Shown piece after piece: positions 18,599 to 28,117 of a stretch of DNA of 64,000 nt (within the stretch, counting starts at the first letter, position 1; the number at the start of each line of letters is the position of its first letter). The notes beneath the pieces are model-generated. The model was not told the DNA's origin. It made no database searches and worked only from the letters and a program-made list of their open reading frames with translations. Location: NCBI GenBank assembly GCA_014360495.1, contig JACIXR010000006.1, positions 124,001-188,000 of the forward strand. The letters run 5' to 3'. Both the position numbers and the translations under genes were made by a program. The stretch is from a bacterium. GTDB lineage: Bacteria > Armatimonadota > JACIXR01.

Positions 18599-19030
18599 CT
18601 ACTCTTCACCTCCATGAAACTTATGGTAAGCAACAAGCCCCTCAATGAATTGAGAGAGCTTTTTAAAATCATCCAAATCCTGAACCTTGTCAATCGCCCT
18701 ACTTAGCACTTCATGAAGAGGCTTGAGTTTATTCTGCCTCCCTGCTGCATATGCAAGGTGAATCTTCAATAGCTGAACTTCCTGACTTATATCTATACTC
18801 CCCTTACGAGTCCTGACTGCTGACCTAATCTTTTCAAAGGCATCCAAAACCCTTCTCAGCTGGGACATCCTCACTTTTTTCGCTAAAACCTCGCCTATTT
18901 TGTTAACATGGTCCAGCAACTCCTTGTTTTGGGCTTCCTTCAAACTTGGAAGACGATGGAGGAATTCCTTACAGCTCTTATAAACTCTATGGTCTTTTTG
19001 CTGGGCTTCTTCCCTTCTCTCAGAATTCAT
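18599..19030 (-). CDS. csm2: Csm2, small subunit of the Csm complex
   Basis: A 143-residue, almost fully helical and basic protein of Csm2 size and position between cas10 and csm3. Csm2 lines the crRNA-target duplex. The C-terminal part (LLKIHLAYAAGRQNKLKPLH) resembles the conserved Csm2 segment KLAYAAGR. It starts immediately at the cas10 stop. Confidence 0.88.
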   Translation of the reverse strand: MNSERREEAQQKDHRVYKSCKEFLHRLPSLKEAQNKELLDHVNKIGEVLAKKVRMSQLRRVLDAFEKIRSAVRTRKGSIDISQEVQLLKIHLAYAAGRQNKLKPLHEVLSRAIDKVQDLDDFKKLSQFIEGLVAYHKFHGGEE

Positions 19031-21361
19031 TTAACTTGCACCTCCTTTTTCTCTTATCAATAAGTCTATCCAATAAACTAAATAAGGGAAGAAGGGCATG
19101 TTTTCCGCCTCCAACAAAGTGGAGACAGTGAATTTATGCCATTTATCTTCCAAATCGTTTTTCTTAAAGCTCTCCCTTATCCTTCCAACTATATAGACGA
19201 GATAAATATAGGGATATATGCTCTTTTCCTTTTCCCAGCTCCTGCTAATTTCCAAAAGCCTATATAGGAAGGAGCGGGGAAGCACGAGCTCATAATGACC
19301 ATCTTTTAATTCAGCGAAGTCTCTGAGAAATTCCTCCTTCCATCCCTTTATCTTAAAGCAATCCTCCCAAAGGGGCTCATTCTCTCTTTTCTGGAAGAAT
19401 GAGAACCTATTTCTTCCCGAATCCTTCGCCGATTCCTCCATATCCCCGCTCATCTTCGCAATTTGATAAAGTGGCTCCTTGGGGTCGCAAACGAGATAGC
19501 CTGCGGAAATTGTGAATGAGGGGTTTTGAGTGAAAGAGGAGAACTTTTCTTGAATTTCAAATGCGCTCTCTAAAACATCGTTCCAAGCTCCAACTATGAA
19601 CGCATCATCCCCGCCAGAATAAACAACCGCTACTTCCTTTCCCTTTAATATATCGTCAATATATGATTTAAAGAAAATGGTGAGAAAGCGGGAAAGCGTG
19701 GCAACTCGGGAGAAGGAATAGCGATTCTCTGGAATTCCAGCGCCGAAAATCATTCCCAAATGGTCAACATCTAACCTGAGTACGCCAATCCTTGAGGCAC
19801 CAATGCCTGCCTGAGCGAATCCATCAAAATCCCTAACATCGCCATTCTCGTCCTTACTGGCGTAACGCGCGAGGGTAAGGAAATAGGTATGGGGGTGGAA
19901 GGGCAAATTGTCCGGCTTGGCGTTTATCAAGAATATCCTATCGGCTCGAGAAAGATAGGAATTCAACTCTCTTCTATCAATCAACTTATAGCGGGCATCG
20001 GGTAAAGGGATATCGCCCTGAGGATGGGCGACGAAGCAGGGTTCTTTTATTTTAGGGATAGCGCCGCCAAGTTGGAAGAGGGTATAGCAGAGGGGACAGA
20101 GATGGACTCCTTCCTCTATTTCCTTGTATATCTCGGATGGAGCTTTACACACATCGCATTCGTAAAAGGTGCCCTCGCAAGCCTCACATTTACCTTTATT
20201 GACCTCAATGGGCTTAAAGAGCTCCTCTTTCAAATTGAAGAATTTACGGTTTTTATCCATTTCCAAGCGCGAGAAGAGCTCCTTTCTTTTTTGGAGCAAA
20301 GGTTGGCTATTCAAGTCCTGAGGGGAGAGGGGAACCCATTGGAGGGCTAAATAGAGCCTTCCAGCGAACATGTCCCACAGCCATTTGTTGAGGGAATTCC
20401 TAAGCTTTGAGAGGAGATTTTCCGCATCGGGTTTATTGGGGAGGAGGATTTCAAATTGAGCGCCTCCGCAGAAGATGAGGTTAGATGGGGGAAGGTTGAA
20501 CTGTTCCAAGAGCAGGGCGGCGATGTGGTGGGAGAGGAGCTCAATGTAGAGGGAGCGAGCCCTGAGGCTTTTGAGAGCTCCTTTTGATGTGATTGTATAG
20601 ATGAACTTTTGGACGCCGGATAAATCGCCTCTTAGGTAGAGGAAGCCATTATCTTGGGAGTCGTAGAGGGAGAGGGCGAGGGCGCAGGTGAGTTTAAGGT
20701 GGTCGTAGAGGGAGATATCGGGCTCATTTTCTGGGTTGATTTCGTCCTGGGACAATACAATTATCGTTTCTGAGGGGATGAAGGTTAGGAGTTCCTCTAA
20801 GAGGGATAGGAGAGAGGGGATGGAGGTGATGGTGGGGATTCTTGAATTGAGTTTATTGAGGATTAGCTTATATTGAGATGTTTCAGCGGAAGCTGCTTCT
20901 TTGTTTGTTTTAGGGTAGAGGAAAGAAGGTGTGAGGGGTTGGACAGACCAGTAGGAGGGGTTGGGAGATTGTTTGTCTTGGAGGTGGATTTCCGAGAGGA
21001 TGGAGCGGAGTGGAGTTTTCCTTTCCCATTTTCCTTGTTCACCAGCGGAGATGTCCTCTTTTTCTAGGCGTTCTTGGGCGCTCAGTTGGTCGGCTTGGCG
21101 GAGGAGGGAGAGGGTTTTCTCCAGGGCTGGGTAGGGGGAGGAGGAGTGGTGGTTATAGATAAGTCTTTCAACATAATTTTTAAGATTAGGGGGTAAGAGA
21201 CTTGGGTGGAAGTTGGTGGCGGAGAGCCAATCAGCGCCCCACTCTTCGTGTTTTTTAGCAGATGGTTCATCGTTAGCTCTTTGGACTAACTTACCGATGT
21301 CATGTAATAGGGAGGCGAGGGTGAGGGCAAGTCTTTCCTCCTCAGGCGATAAACTATTCAC
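19031..21361 (-). CDS. cas10: Cas10/Csm1, type III-A signature protein
   Basis: The 776-residue large subunit. The HD nuclease motif is SLLHDIGKL (His20-Asp21). A zinc-finger region has CEACEGTFYECDVC and CPLC. The palm domain carries VVYSGGDDAFIVG with GGDD at residues 583-586, so cyclic-oligoadenylate synthesis is expected. I chose the GTG at 21361 because GGAGGTG lies 5 bases before it; the longer ATG-initiated form lacks such a site and would begin inside the promoter region. It heads the III-A operon, 97 bases left of the CRISPR-3 old end. Confidence 0.95.
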   Translation of the reverse strand: MNSLSPEEERLALTLASLLHDIGKLVQRANDEPSAKKHEEWGADWLSATNFHPSLLPPNLKNYVERLIYNHHSSSPYPALEKTLSLLRQADQLSAQERLEKEDISAGEQGKWERKTPLRSILSEIHLQDKQSPNPSYWSVQPLTPSFLYPKTNKEAASAETSQYKLILNKLNSRIPTITSIPSLLSLLEELLTFIPSETIIVLSQDEINPENEPDISLYDHLKLTCALALSLYDSQDNGFLYLRGDLSGVQKFIYTITSKGALKSLRARSLYIELLSHHIAALLLEQFNLPPSNLIFCGGAQFEILLPNKPDAENLLSKLRNSLNKWLWDMFAGRLYLALQWVPLSPQDLNSQPLLQKRKELFSRLEMDKNRKFFNLKEELFKPIEVNKGKCEACEGTFYECDVCKAPSEIYKEIEEGVHLCPLCYTLFQLGGAIPKIKEPCFVAHPQGDIPLPDARYKLIDRRELNSYLSRADRIFLINAKPDNLPFHPHTYFLTLARYASKDENGDVRDFDGFAQAGIGASRIGVLRLDVDHLGMIFGAGIPENRYSFSRVATLSRFLTIFFKSYIDDILKGKEVAVVYSGGDDAFIVGAWNDVLESAFEIQEKFSSFTQNPSFTISAGYLVCDPKEPLYQIAKMSGDMEESAKDSGRNRFSFFQKRENEPLWEDCFKIKGWKEEFLRDFAELKDGHYELVLPRSFLYRLLEISRSWEKEKSIYPYIYLVYIVGRIRESFKKNDLEDKWHKFTVSTLLEAENMPFFPYLVYWIDLLIREKGGAS

Positions 21362-21388
21362 ACATTCACCTCCATAGATATTTTTTAG

Positions 21389-21418
21389 ATTATACCAAAA
21401 ACACAAAAAGTAGTGCAA
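21389..21418 (-). promoter_or_regulatory. Promoter of the type III-A operon
   Basis: On the - strand TTGCAC (21418-21413) and TATAAT (21394-21389) are separated by 18 bases. The start site would fall near 21382, giving a 20-base leader with GGAGGTG before the GTG of cas10. Confidence 0.7.
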
Positions 21419-21457
21419 CTTTTTTAAAACTTTACTCTCCAAAATTGTTCAAAAGAG

Positions 21458-22373
21458 CTTACCACTCCACTATGGTTCGATTGAGACGGCTGGATATCCG
21501 CTTTGATACTTCTCGCTCGTGAGATTTCCATTCCACTATGGTTCGATTGAGACGGGCAAAGGGTAAGGGTGGATGGGGTGAGAATTTACAAAGCAATCGG
21601 ATTTCCATTCCACTATGGTTCGATTGAGACTCTTCATTGCTACCATCGGTTCAGGCACCACGGTGGAATTTCCATTCCACTATGGTTCGATTGAGACTGG
21701 ACAAAGCGGAGAATGGGGTGGTATTTCCTATACCCCTATTTCCATTCCACTATGGTTCGATTGAGACCCTGGAGTACCAACTTGACTTGGTAGCAAGACG
21801 ATAATTTCCATTCCACTATGGTTCGATTGAGACCCTCCCCAGGTTGTGGAAATAATATTTTGGGATAAATTTCCATTCCACTATGGTTCGATTGAGACAC
21901 ACAGAGCCGTCTGCCGTCCCCGAGTGGTATAAGACATTTCCATTCCACTATGGTTCGATTGAGACAAGCCGTTTGCGAAGCTGATTCAGTTATTCGCAGA
22001 CAAAATTTCCATTCCACTATGGTTCGATTGAGACCGTTTCTTTCACATAATTTCGTCATTCTGGTGAGCTCATTTCCATTCCACTATGGTTCGATTGAGA
22101 CTTAAACTTAATTGGATTTATTTTAGTATTTGGGGCAATGGTAGAATTTCCATTCCACTATGGTTCGATTGAGACCGTGGATGCGACTCCGAACAGCCAT
22201 CCGGGGGGCTATTTCCATTCCACTATGGTTCGATTGAGACTTTTGTAAATTGCCAATTTTAGAATTTTTGATTATAAATTTCCATTCCACTATGGTTCGA
22301 TTGAGACTATACAGTTGGGTATGACGTTGGCGATGAGGCTACGATTTCCATTCCACTATGGTTCGATTGAGAC
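21458..22373 (-). CRISPR. CRISPR-3: 14 repeats between the III-A and I-B operons
   Basis: Repeats are the same 30-base unit as CRISPR-2 and CRISPR-4. The leftmost copy (21458-21487) is degenerate in its first half, marking the old end; the rest are uniform. Spacers are about 36-47 bases. The leader is at the right. Its transcript runs towards the cas10 promoter on the same strand. Confidence 0.97.
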
Positions 22374-22564
22374 CCAGTTTTCACACTGTTATTTTTATTT
22401 ATTTTCAATCTTCTTTTATTAATTATATCATCAAATATATATTATGCAACTATTTTCTTTTACAAATTCTTTTCTTCAATCTTTTTCCCTCTCTCCCTTT
22501 ACTTTTCTCTAACTCAATTTCTCCCTATTTTCCAAAAATCTCCGATAACGCATTTTCCCTTAGG
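22374..22564 (-). promoter_or_regulatory. CRISPR-3 leader (191 bp, truncated relative to the others)
   Basis: Nearly identical to the first 191 bases of the CRISPR-2 and CRISPR-4 leaders. The promoter elements recur at 22449-22444 (TTGCAT) and 22427-22422 (TATAAT) on the - strand. Homology stops at CCCTTAGG, where the cas4 relic begins, whereas the other leaders continue for another 200 bases. Confidence 0.85.
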
Positions 22565-22695
22565 TGAGTTAAGGTATGTTCCATCCTTATCCCCTTGCTG
22601 TATAGCCATAGTTTACGAGGGCATATCAATAAATAATTTACCATCAACCCACCTATCCTCAGTTCCTCTAATTCCTCTTGTGTTAATCCTTTCAA
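22565..22695 (-). pseudogene. cas4: cas4, N-terminal stub only
   Basis: Directly after cas3 an open frame starts at a TTG that overlaps the cas3 TGA (TTGA). It reads LKGLTQEELEELRIGGLMV, then NYLLICPRKLWLYSKGIRME and HT. This is the beginning of Cas4, including the first iron-sulphur-cluster Cys in LLICPRKLWLYSKGI. After about 40 codons it runs into the CRISPR-3 leader, so the RecB-like nuclease domain and the three C-terminal Cys are absent. In type I-B operons cas4 is normally followed by cas1 and cas2; neither is found. The stub is 131 bases long. Confidence 0.8.
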
Positions 22696-24938
22696 TCTAT
22701 CAATATTCCCTCCCTTCTTTCAAACTCTTTCAGTTCTTCCTCCGCGAATCCTATTTCCTCATTATAAGGCAGCCCGCAAACGAGAAAAATCTTCCCCCTC
22801 ACTTCTAATTTGTTGAACAATCCTTTCCCTTCCTTCTCGCTATAAGCTATCCACCAAATGGGAACGGGGACGAGATGCCGGAGAACAAAGCTTATGTCTA
22901 ATTCCCCTTTACATTGCGCGATGACATCCCAGGGAACAACATCAATAGTGGGACAATGTATATCTCGGGTTTTGAAAGCCCTTCCTTCCTCTTCATTGAA
23001 TCTGATCTCCTCAGGACTGTGCCCAAATACCACCGTCTCGCGAAACAGCTCGGGAAGTGGAGAGCGAATATTCAATTTTTCATCTTCGTATGCCATTGAT
23101 GTTATTTCAATAAGCTCCCCCTGAGAGAAAGCTTTCTCCTCCAACAGCTCCCAACTCCTCTCCATAATATTTTTCCTTTCTTTATAAGGATTGAAATCTG
23201 GAGGGCGAAAAACATAGAGATAGTAATCTCCCTTGTCCCCCCTTCTATTCAATCTTCCAGCCCTTTGAACAACGCCATCTATTGGAGCTAATTCTGTGAA
23301 CATCGCTTGGGATGAGATATCTAAACTCACCTCTATCACTTGAGTAGCTACCAACACGAAGGGCTCATCGCTCTTTAATCTTTTTATTATCTCTCGTTCC
23401 TTCCTTCTCCTGTGGGCATAGGTGAAGCGAGAATGGATGAGAAGGCAGGGTAAATCCTCATTTCTCAATTGACGATAGGCACTTTGAGCCCTTCTGACCG
23501 TGTTAAATATGAGAAATTGCTTTTCTCCACTTTCCGTCCTCTTTTTTATCTCCTCCAAGACACTGTCGTTGAGATTGCCTTCCTCGTCAATCAAAAAATC
23601 GTTCTTCTTTTTCAATGTGAAGCGAACGATTTCGTTTCCTTCCTCATCCTCAATTAACGGATAATCCTTCAGGTCCAATTCTTTGAGGAGGAATTCAGGA
23701 AGGGTGGCGCTCATTATGAGATGTGGTATTTGCATTTTCCTAAGAAGGCGGAAAGATTCCCTTAAATTGGCGAGCATCAAATAGTCGTAAGCATGGATTT
23801 CATCAAATACTATCGCTGATGTTTGAAGGTTTCCGAAGGCGAAATCGGATTGAGGAAATCCGTGAACAAAGGAGAAGAGTATATGGTCCACGGTGGTCAC
23901 GACTACTGGCTTCCCCATAACCTCACCCCAAAGATTTTCTTCCCTCAAAAATGGAAGGAGCTCTTCATTTAGGACCTCTTGTTCTGTTCCAAGCTTGAGT
24001 TTTTGCAGTTCAGCCTGCTCCAATAGGCTTCTTCCGTGATAGAGGGCTACAGCTTCATCGCCGAAGAGCTCTCCCAACCTTTCCCGCATAGCATTTGATG
24101 TAACTTGAGTAGGCATAGCGAAGATGAGTCGCTCAACCGTTCCGTTTTCCCAAAGGTTGCGAAACCAGAGGAGGGCAGCTTCCGTTTTGCCTCTCCCGCA
24201 GGGAGCACGCAAAACGATGTATTTCTCTTTGGAGGCAGATAATTTCTCTTGGAATGGATAAGCTCTTCTTCCTCTTAAGATTTCCTCAATGGAAGGGGGC
24301 TTAAAGGATGGCGCCTTTACCTCCTCTCCAAGGGAAAAAGCCTTGCTTGCAAGCCAATCGCTCAACTTGAGGAGGGAAAGAAAATAGGTGAAAACGCTTT
24401 TTATCTTCACCTCTCCCTCTTCCTTGCATTTTTTATTTATCATCTCCTGTAGGGCAAGGACCATCTTCTTGGCTTCTCCAAGACAAAAAGAGGGAACAGA
24501 TAGAGAGGGGTGGATTACTATTTTAATATCCGGCTCGGAGGAGAAGACATCGGAATGAAGGCAAGAATGATGGGCGAGAATGAGGCAAAGGATGAGTAGG
24601 GGTTCATCGCCTCCGAAAACATCTTTTAGGTTAGCCTTTTTCAACTTATCATACGCTATGGGGAGGGCGATGAGACGATGGGATACAGGTGATTGTTTGT
24701 TTTCTTTTATCGCCCGCTGAAACTGTTCACTCGCCTTACCGACATCGTGGAGACGCACTGCCCAACGCAGGTTGTCCTTGGCTAACTCAACATCAATTTT
24801 CCAGCGGTGGCAAAAGCTGGCGAATGTGGGACGATTTAGGAGCTCTTCCAAAATGCTCAAACAGGCATTTGTGTGCTCCTCAAGGGATTGAGAGGAGCCA
24901 TCCTCTCTCCTTTTGCCGAGAAGTTCTTTAGGATACAT
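22692..24938 (-). CDS. cas3: Cas3, HD nuclease-helicase of the type I-B system
   Basis: A 748-residue protein with an N-terminal HD nuclease (EEHT near residue 22, RLHDVGK with His64-Asp65, AHHSCLHSD). The SF2 helicase follows: Walker A APCGRGKTEAALLW, DEAD-box variant VFDEIHAYD, SATLPE, and motif VI QRAGRLNRRG. Cas3 is recruited by Cascade to degrade the target DNA strand. All core motifs are present. It starts one base past the cas5 stop and overlaps the cas4 stub by 4 bases. Confidence 0.95.
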   Translation of the reverse strand: MYPKELLGKRREDGSSQSLEEHTNACLSILEELLNRPTFASFCHRWKIDVELAKDNLRWAVRLHDVGKASEQFQRAIKENKQSPVSHRLIALPIAYDKLKKANLKDVFGGDEPLLILCLILAHHSCLHSDVFSSEPDIKIVIHPSLSVPSFCLGEAKKMVLALQEMINKKCKEEGEVKIKSVFTYFLSLLKLSDWLASKAFSLGEEVKAPSFKPPSIEEILRGRRAYPFQEKLSASKEKYIVLRAPCGRGKTEAALLWFRNLWENGTVERLIFAMPTQVTSNAMRERLGELFGDEAVALYHGRSLLEQAELQKLKLGTEQEVLNEELLPFLREENLWGEVMGKPVVVTTVDHILFSFVHGFPQSDFAFGNLQTSAIVFDEIHAYDYLMLANLRESFRLLRKMQIPHLIMSATLPEFLLKELDLKDYPLIEDEEGNEIVRFTLKKKNDFLIDEEGNLNDSVLEEIKKRTESGEKQFLIFNTVRRAQSAYRQLRNEDLPCLLIHSRFTYAHRRRKEREIIKRLKSDEPFVLVATQVIEVSLDISSQAMFTELAPIDGVVQRAGRLNRRGDKGDYYLYVFRPPDFNPYKERKNIMERSWELLEEKAFSQGELIEITSMAYEDEKLNIRSPLPELFRETVVFGHSPEEIRFNEEEGRAFKTRDIHCPTIDVVPWDVIAQCKGELDISFVLRHLVPVPIWWIAYSEKEGKGLFNKLEVRGKIFLVCGLPYNEEIGFAEEELKEFERREGILID

Positions 24939-25628
24939 TTATCGGGATTGGATGGCTACTCTATTGTATAGGGGGACGCCTTCGTTATTGAAGAAATAGA
25001 GCTCCAAAGGGAAGTTGAGGGTGAAAGGGAAGCGTTGGGGAAGGGAGAAGATGGGAGGTTTTTCTTTCTCCACATAGGTCAAAGGGTAGGCTATATATTC
25101 GCATCCCTCATATATGCCAAAAATCAAGCCCCAAACTTCTCTTCCTTCCCCCTTTTTCACTTCTCCCTCCCATACCACATCCACGATAACCATATCGTCG
25201 GATTGACCAAGGTAGAGGGGGCGGAATGGATTGCGGAGGGAGGAGAGCAAATCCCGAAGGAAGTCTTCTTTTTCGCTCGCTATGTAGAGCATATAAGAGG
25301 GGCGGACGAGGAAGTAGCGATACATAGGGGAGGAGGGGAAGGAGGTTATCCTTCCCGCTCTCCTTTCCTCTTTTTTCAATTTGAGGAGCTTAGCCAACTC
25401 TCTTTGGCATTTGTCCAATTCCAGTGGTCTTATGTTCATCAGGAGGAGCTTTTCCGCTTCCTCGGCGAATTGGGGATACTCCGTCAGGTAGATTCCCTTG
25501 GCGTTACCCAGCATTCCTATGATGGTGGTGAAAGGAGGAATTGGGTGGGTGAGGACGAGGGATGTGGATTTTGGATGGCGGAAGCAGGCGAAATAGGGAA
25601 GGGTTAGCTCTACCTTAGCGCCCAGCAT
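24939..25628 (-). CDS. cas5: Cas5, type I-B Cascade subunit
   Basis: A 229-residue RAMP that caps the crRNA 5' handle. The N-terminus (ELTLPYFACFRHPKSTSLVL, then THPIPPFTTIIGMLGNAKGI) is the Cas5 signature; the final segment LYNRVAIQSR is also typical. It lies between cas7 and cas3 with one-base gaps. Confidence 0.9.
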   Translation of the reverse strand: MLGAKVELTLPYFACFRHPKSTSLVLTHPIPPFTTIIGMLGNAKGIYLTEYPQFAEEAEKLLLMNIRPLELDKCQRELAKLLKLKKEERRAGRITSFPSSPMYRYFLVRPSYMLYIASEKEDFLRDLLSSLRNPFRPLYLGQSDDMVIVDVVWEGEVKKGEGREVWGLIFGIYEGCEYIAYPLTYVEKEKPPIFSLPQRFPFTLNFPLELYFFNNEGVPLYNRVAIQSR

Positions 25629-25629
25629 C

Positions 25630-26571
25630 CTAGAGAATGAAATTCTTCAGGCTTTCCAAAGCTTCCCTTGGTGTATCCAGTAGCTCAACGCCTTCTTCTT
25701 TAAGGAGCTCTTTTACCTCGTCTCCGTTGGTTATTACACCGTCAAGAAGACCGGCGAAAATCTTCAGACTTTCCTTCTTGACTTCTCTGATTATCTGCTG
25801 GAGCACAGTGAGGTTTAGTTTGCAGTCATTCTCAAGGGAGAGTGCTTTCTGCAGGCGATGGGAGTAGTTGTTTTGAGCGGCGGCAAGTAGGATATCGGGA
25901 GTGAAGTCGGTGAGGAGGCGAGCCTGCTTTGAATAATCGGAGAAATCCGCGATTGCTGAAAGCAAGAGGCTTAGGCGTTGTTTCCTTTCCTCCTCTGGGA
26001 CGACTTCCTTGAATTCAATTCTATTTATGTCGTCTTCTCCTCTTTTCAGTTCCTCTATTCTACCCAGCCTGAGCAAATCAACGCAGACGCCTGCCTTATA
26101 GATGTTGACGGCAAGTTCAACATTAACGATGTCCCCCTCAAGTTGACCTTCTTGCAGTCTATGCCTGCGGGTGAGGAAATCAACAACTGCGTTTTCATCA
26201 TAGGGGAGGAGACCCATTGCTGGGGATACTTTGACGGGTGAAAGGCGAATGTCCGCTCCTCCTCTCTTGCCTGCTTCTCTTCTTATAACCCCCATATAGC
26301 CGAAGAGGTCGCAGAGGATGCAATTTCTTACATCTCTGCAGGTTTCCCCTATATCGTTGGGCGTGCAAACGGAGGAAGAAGGGACTTCTCGGCGAATTGC
26401 TTCCTTCAGATAGAAGCGCATCGCCTGACCGCTGACATAGGGATACTCTTTTCCTTGCCAGCGATATCTCTTGATGTCAATCAGCTGGCTCCCGCCCTCG
26501 CCGGAGTTGAGGTTGGTCAAGCCGGTCTTGGAGAGCCACACCAAACTTACCGCTTTCAAATCATTTCTCAT
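25630..26571 (-). CDS. cas7: Cas7, type I-B backbone subunit (Cst2/DevR type)
   Basis: A 313-residue RAMP that polymerises along the crRNA. The motif TGLTNLNSGEGGSQLIDIKR and the following YPYVSGQAMRFYLKEAIRRE are characteristic of the Cst2/DevR branch of Cas7. A Cys-rich segment (CRDVRNCILCDLFGYMG) and the DIRLSPVKVSPAMGL loop are also present. It overlaps cas8 by 11 bases. Confidence 0.92.
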   Translation of the reverse strand: MRNDLKAVSLVWLSKTGLTNLNSGEGGSQLIDIKRYRWQGKEYPYVSGQAMRFYLKEAIRREVPSSSVCTPNDIGETCRDVRNCILCDLFGYMGVIRREAGKRGGADIRLSPVKVSPAMGLLPYDENAVVDFLTRRHRLQEGQLEGDIVNVELAVNIYKAGVCVDLLRLGRIEELKRGEDDINRIEFKEVVPEEERKQRLSLLLSAIADFSDYSKQARLLTDFTPDILLAAAQNNYSHRLQKALSLENDCKLNLTVLQQIIREVKKESLKIFAGLLDGVITNGDEVKELLKEEGVELLDTPREALESLKNFIL

Positions 26572-28117
26572 CTTGTGTCTTCCTCCTTTCTTGTAATTTC
26601 ATTTTGGCATATTCCACGCTTATGAATATGCCAAGCGTGCTTAGTAGGTCTTGAAATATCGTTTCCTTTTTGTTCACCATATTAACCAGCTCGCTAAGGG
26701 AATCGGGGGAAAGAAATTGTGCCTTAGTTTCAGCGAAGTCTATTCCAGCGAGTAGATGCCCTATTTCTTTCAAGGAGCTGAGCAAATCGGAGCTGGTTCT
26801 AACCCTATCCAAAAAGTTATAGAGGACGGAGGGCTTGTTGCGGAGGTCGCTTATAAGGGCTATCGTTCGCCCTGCTTTCCGCAGAATCTCCAATTCATGT
26901 TCAGTGAGCATTTCATTACACCTCCATATTTTTATAAAATTGAATAAATTAGTCTCAAGATTTTTGGGAACGAAGGGTATCCAGCGAGGATTGGGCTGTA
27001 GGCGGCGCGCGAAGGAAGTGTAATCATCCTGAAGAAAACTGCGGGAAAGTTCTTCCCTCAAGTTATTCGTGAGTTTCCCATTTTCCGTATTAAATTTACC
27101 TTCTCCTACATTCCTCAACACAATCAAACCTAACAAATCGCTATAGGGTTTGAGGTCAGATTGAACGCACTCAACCAAGGCATCTTTTACCTTCTTTGAG
27201 ATGTAAAAACCTTGAAAGTCCACATTCTTCATTCCACTTCCTTCCGGGATACGAAGCAGCCACCATTCCTCTGGGATGATTAGCGCCACTTCTTGCAGGC
27301 TCTTTACTTCTCTTTCGGCAACCTTCTGCAGTAAGTTCTCAAGGAAAGTGAGGAGAAGGGAGAAGCGAGAGGGTGGGGAATGAAGGGTTGGGAGCTTGAC
27401 ATTGGAAGTCTCTTCAGAACGGGCGAGCTCGGTTGATAGGCGGTTTTTAAGGCTTTGGAGCTTGTAGGGAGAGGAAGCGGGATAAGGAAGCCAGAGGAAG
27501 GAAACAGTTTGTTTAGGGGCAATCTCAACCCTGCTTCTATAAGGGAGGGAAGGGTCAGCCCAGCCGAGGCTGGCTATCAGATAGCAGAGGGGGCAAACGG
27601 AATAATAGGTCTTTTTGCCTCGCTTAACGAGATAAACGGAAGTGGTGAGGGAGGCTGCTTTAGTAACGAAAGGATAAATCCCCTGCGTGAGTTCAACTTG
27701 GGCGGGGAATCCCCCGCAGAGAAAACAGGTATTTTTGCCCCGAGGTTGTTCGGAGGGGAAAGCCTTCTCTAAGAGTTCCCTTCTTTCCTCTTCCCTATAT
27801 GTGAGGGGGAATTGGGCAGGAGGTTGTGGGCGGAAGGGAAGGTAATGCTTCCATTTTTGAACCTTTGTTCCACCTCGTTTGTCTTCCCGAGTGAATTGAA
27901 GATTTGTTTCTGTTATCTGCTTGATTGAATTTTCCAAAACTTCTATGAAACGCTCTCTGTTAAGGACAGCGATATCCAAGCCATAAGCGTTGAGTTGGGT
28001 ATCAACGGCATCGGGAAATTGTTGATGAAGGTCATCTAAGAGCTTATGGAAGTAAAGGAGGGCGTTATCAAGGTAGGGGTCGTTATAAAATGGGATGGTG
28101 ATTTGCAAGGGATTCAC
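26561..28117 (-). CDS. cas8: Cas8, type I-B large subunit (Cst1 type)
   Basis: A 518-residue protein in the large-subunit position. It shows the Cst1-type zinc-binding pairs CFLCGG (about residue 133) and CPLCYLIASLGWADPSLPY (about residue 175), plus a helical C-terminal region that may serve as the small subunit. Cas8 recognises the PAM and recruits Cas3. It is the most divergent gene of the operon, but position, length and the two CxxC pairs agree. Its start overlaps cas6 by 35 bases. Confidence 0.85.
   Translation of the reverse strand: MNPLQITIPFYNDPYLDNALLYFHKLLDDLHQQFPDAVDTQLNAYGLDIAVLNRERFIEVLENSIKQITETNLQFTREDKRGGTKVQKWKHYLPFRPQPPAQFPLTYREEERRELLEKAFPSEQPRGKNTCFLCGGFPAQVELTQGIYPFVTKAASLTTSVYLVKRGKKTYYSVCPLCYLIASLGWADPSLPYRSRVEIAPKQTVSFLWLPYPASSPYKLQSLKNRLSTELARSEETSNVKLPTLHSPPSRFSLLLTFLENLLQKVAEREVKSLQEVALIIPEEWWLLRIPEGSGMKNVDFQGFYISKKVKDALVECVQSDLKPYSDLLGLIVLRNVGEGKFNTENGKLTNNLREELSRSFLQDDYTSFARRLQPNPRWIPFVPKNLETNLFNFIKIWRCNEMLTEHELEILRKAGRTIALISDLRNKPSVLYNFLDRVRTSSDLLSSLKEIGHLLAGIDFAETKAQFLSPDSLSELVNMVNKKETIFQDLLSTLGIFISVEYAKMKLQERRKTQDEK

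Noticed and set aside
20347-21270. Short frames on both strands within cas10
   Set aside because: They are shadows of the cas10 frame and lack start signals.
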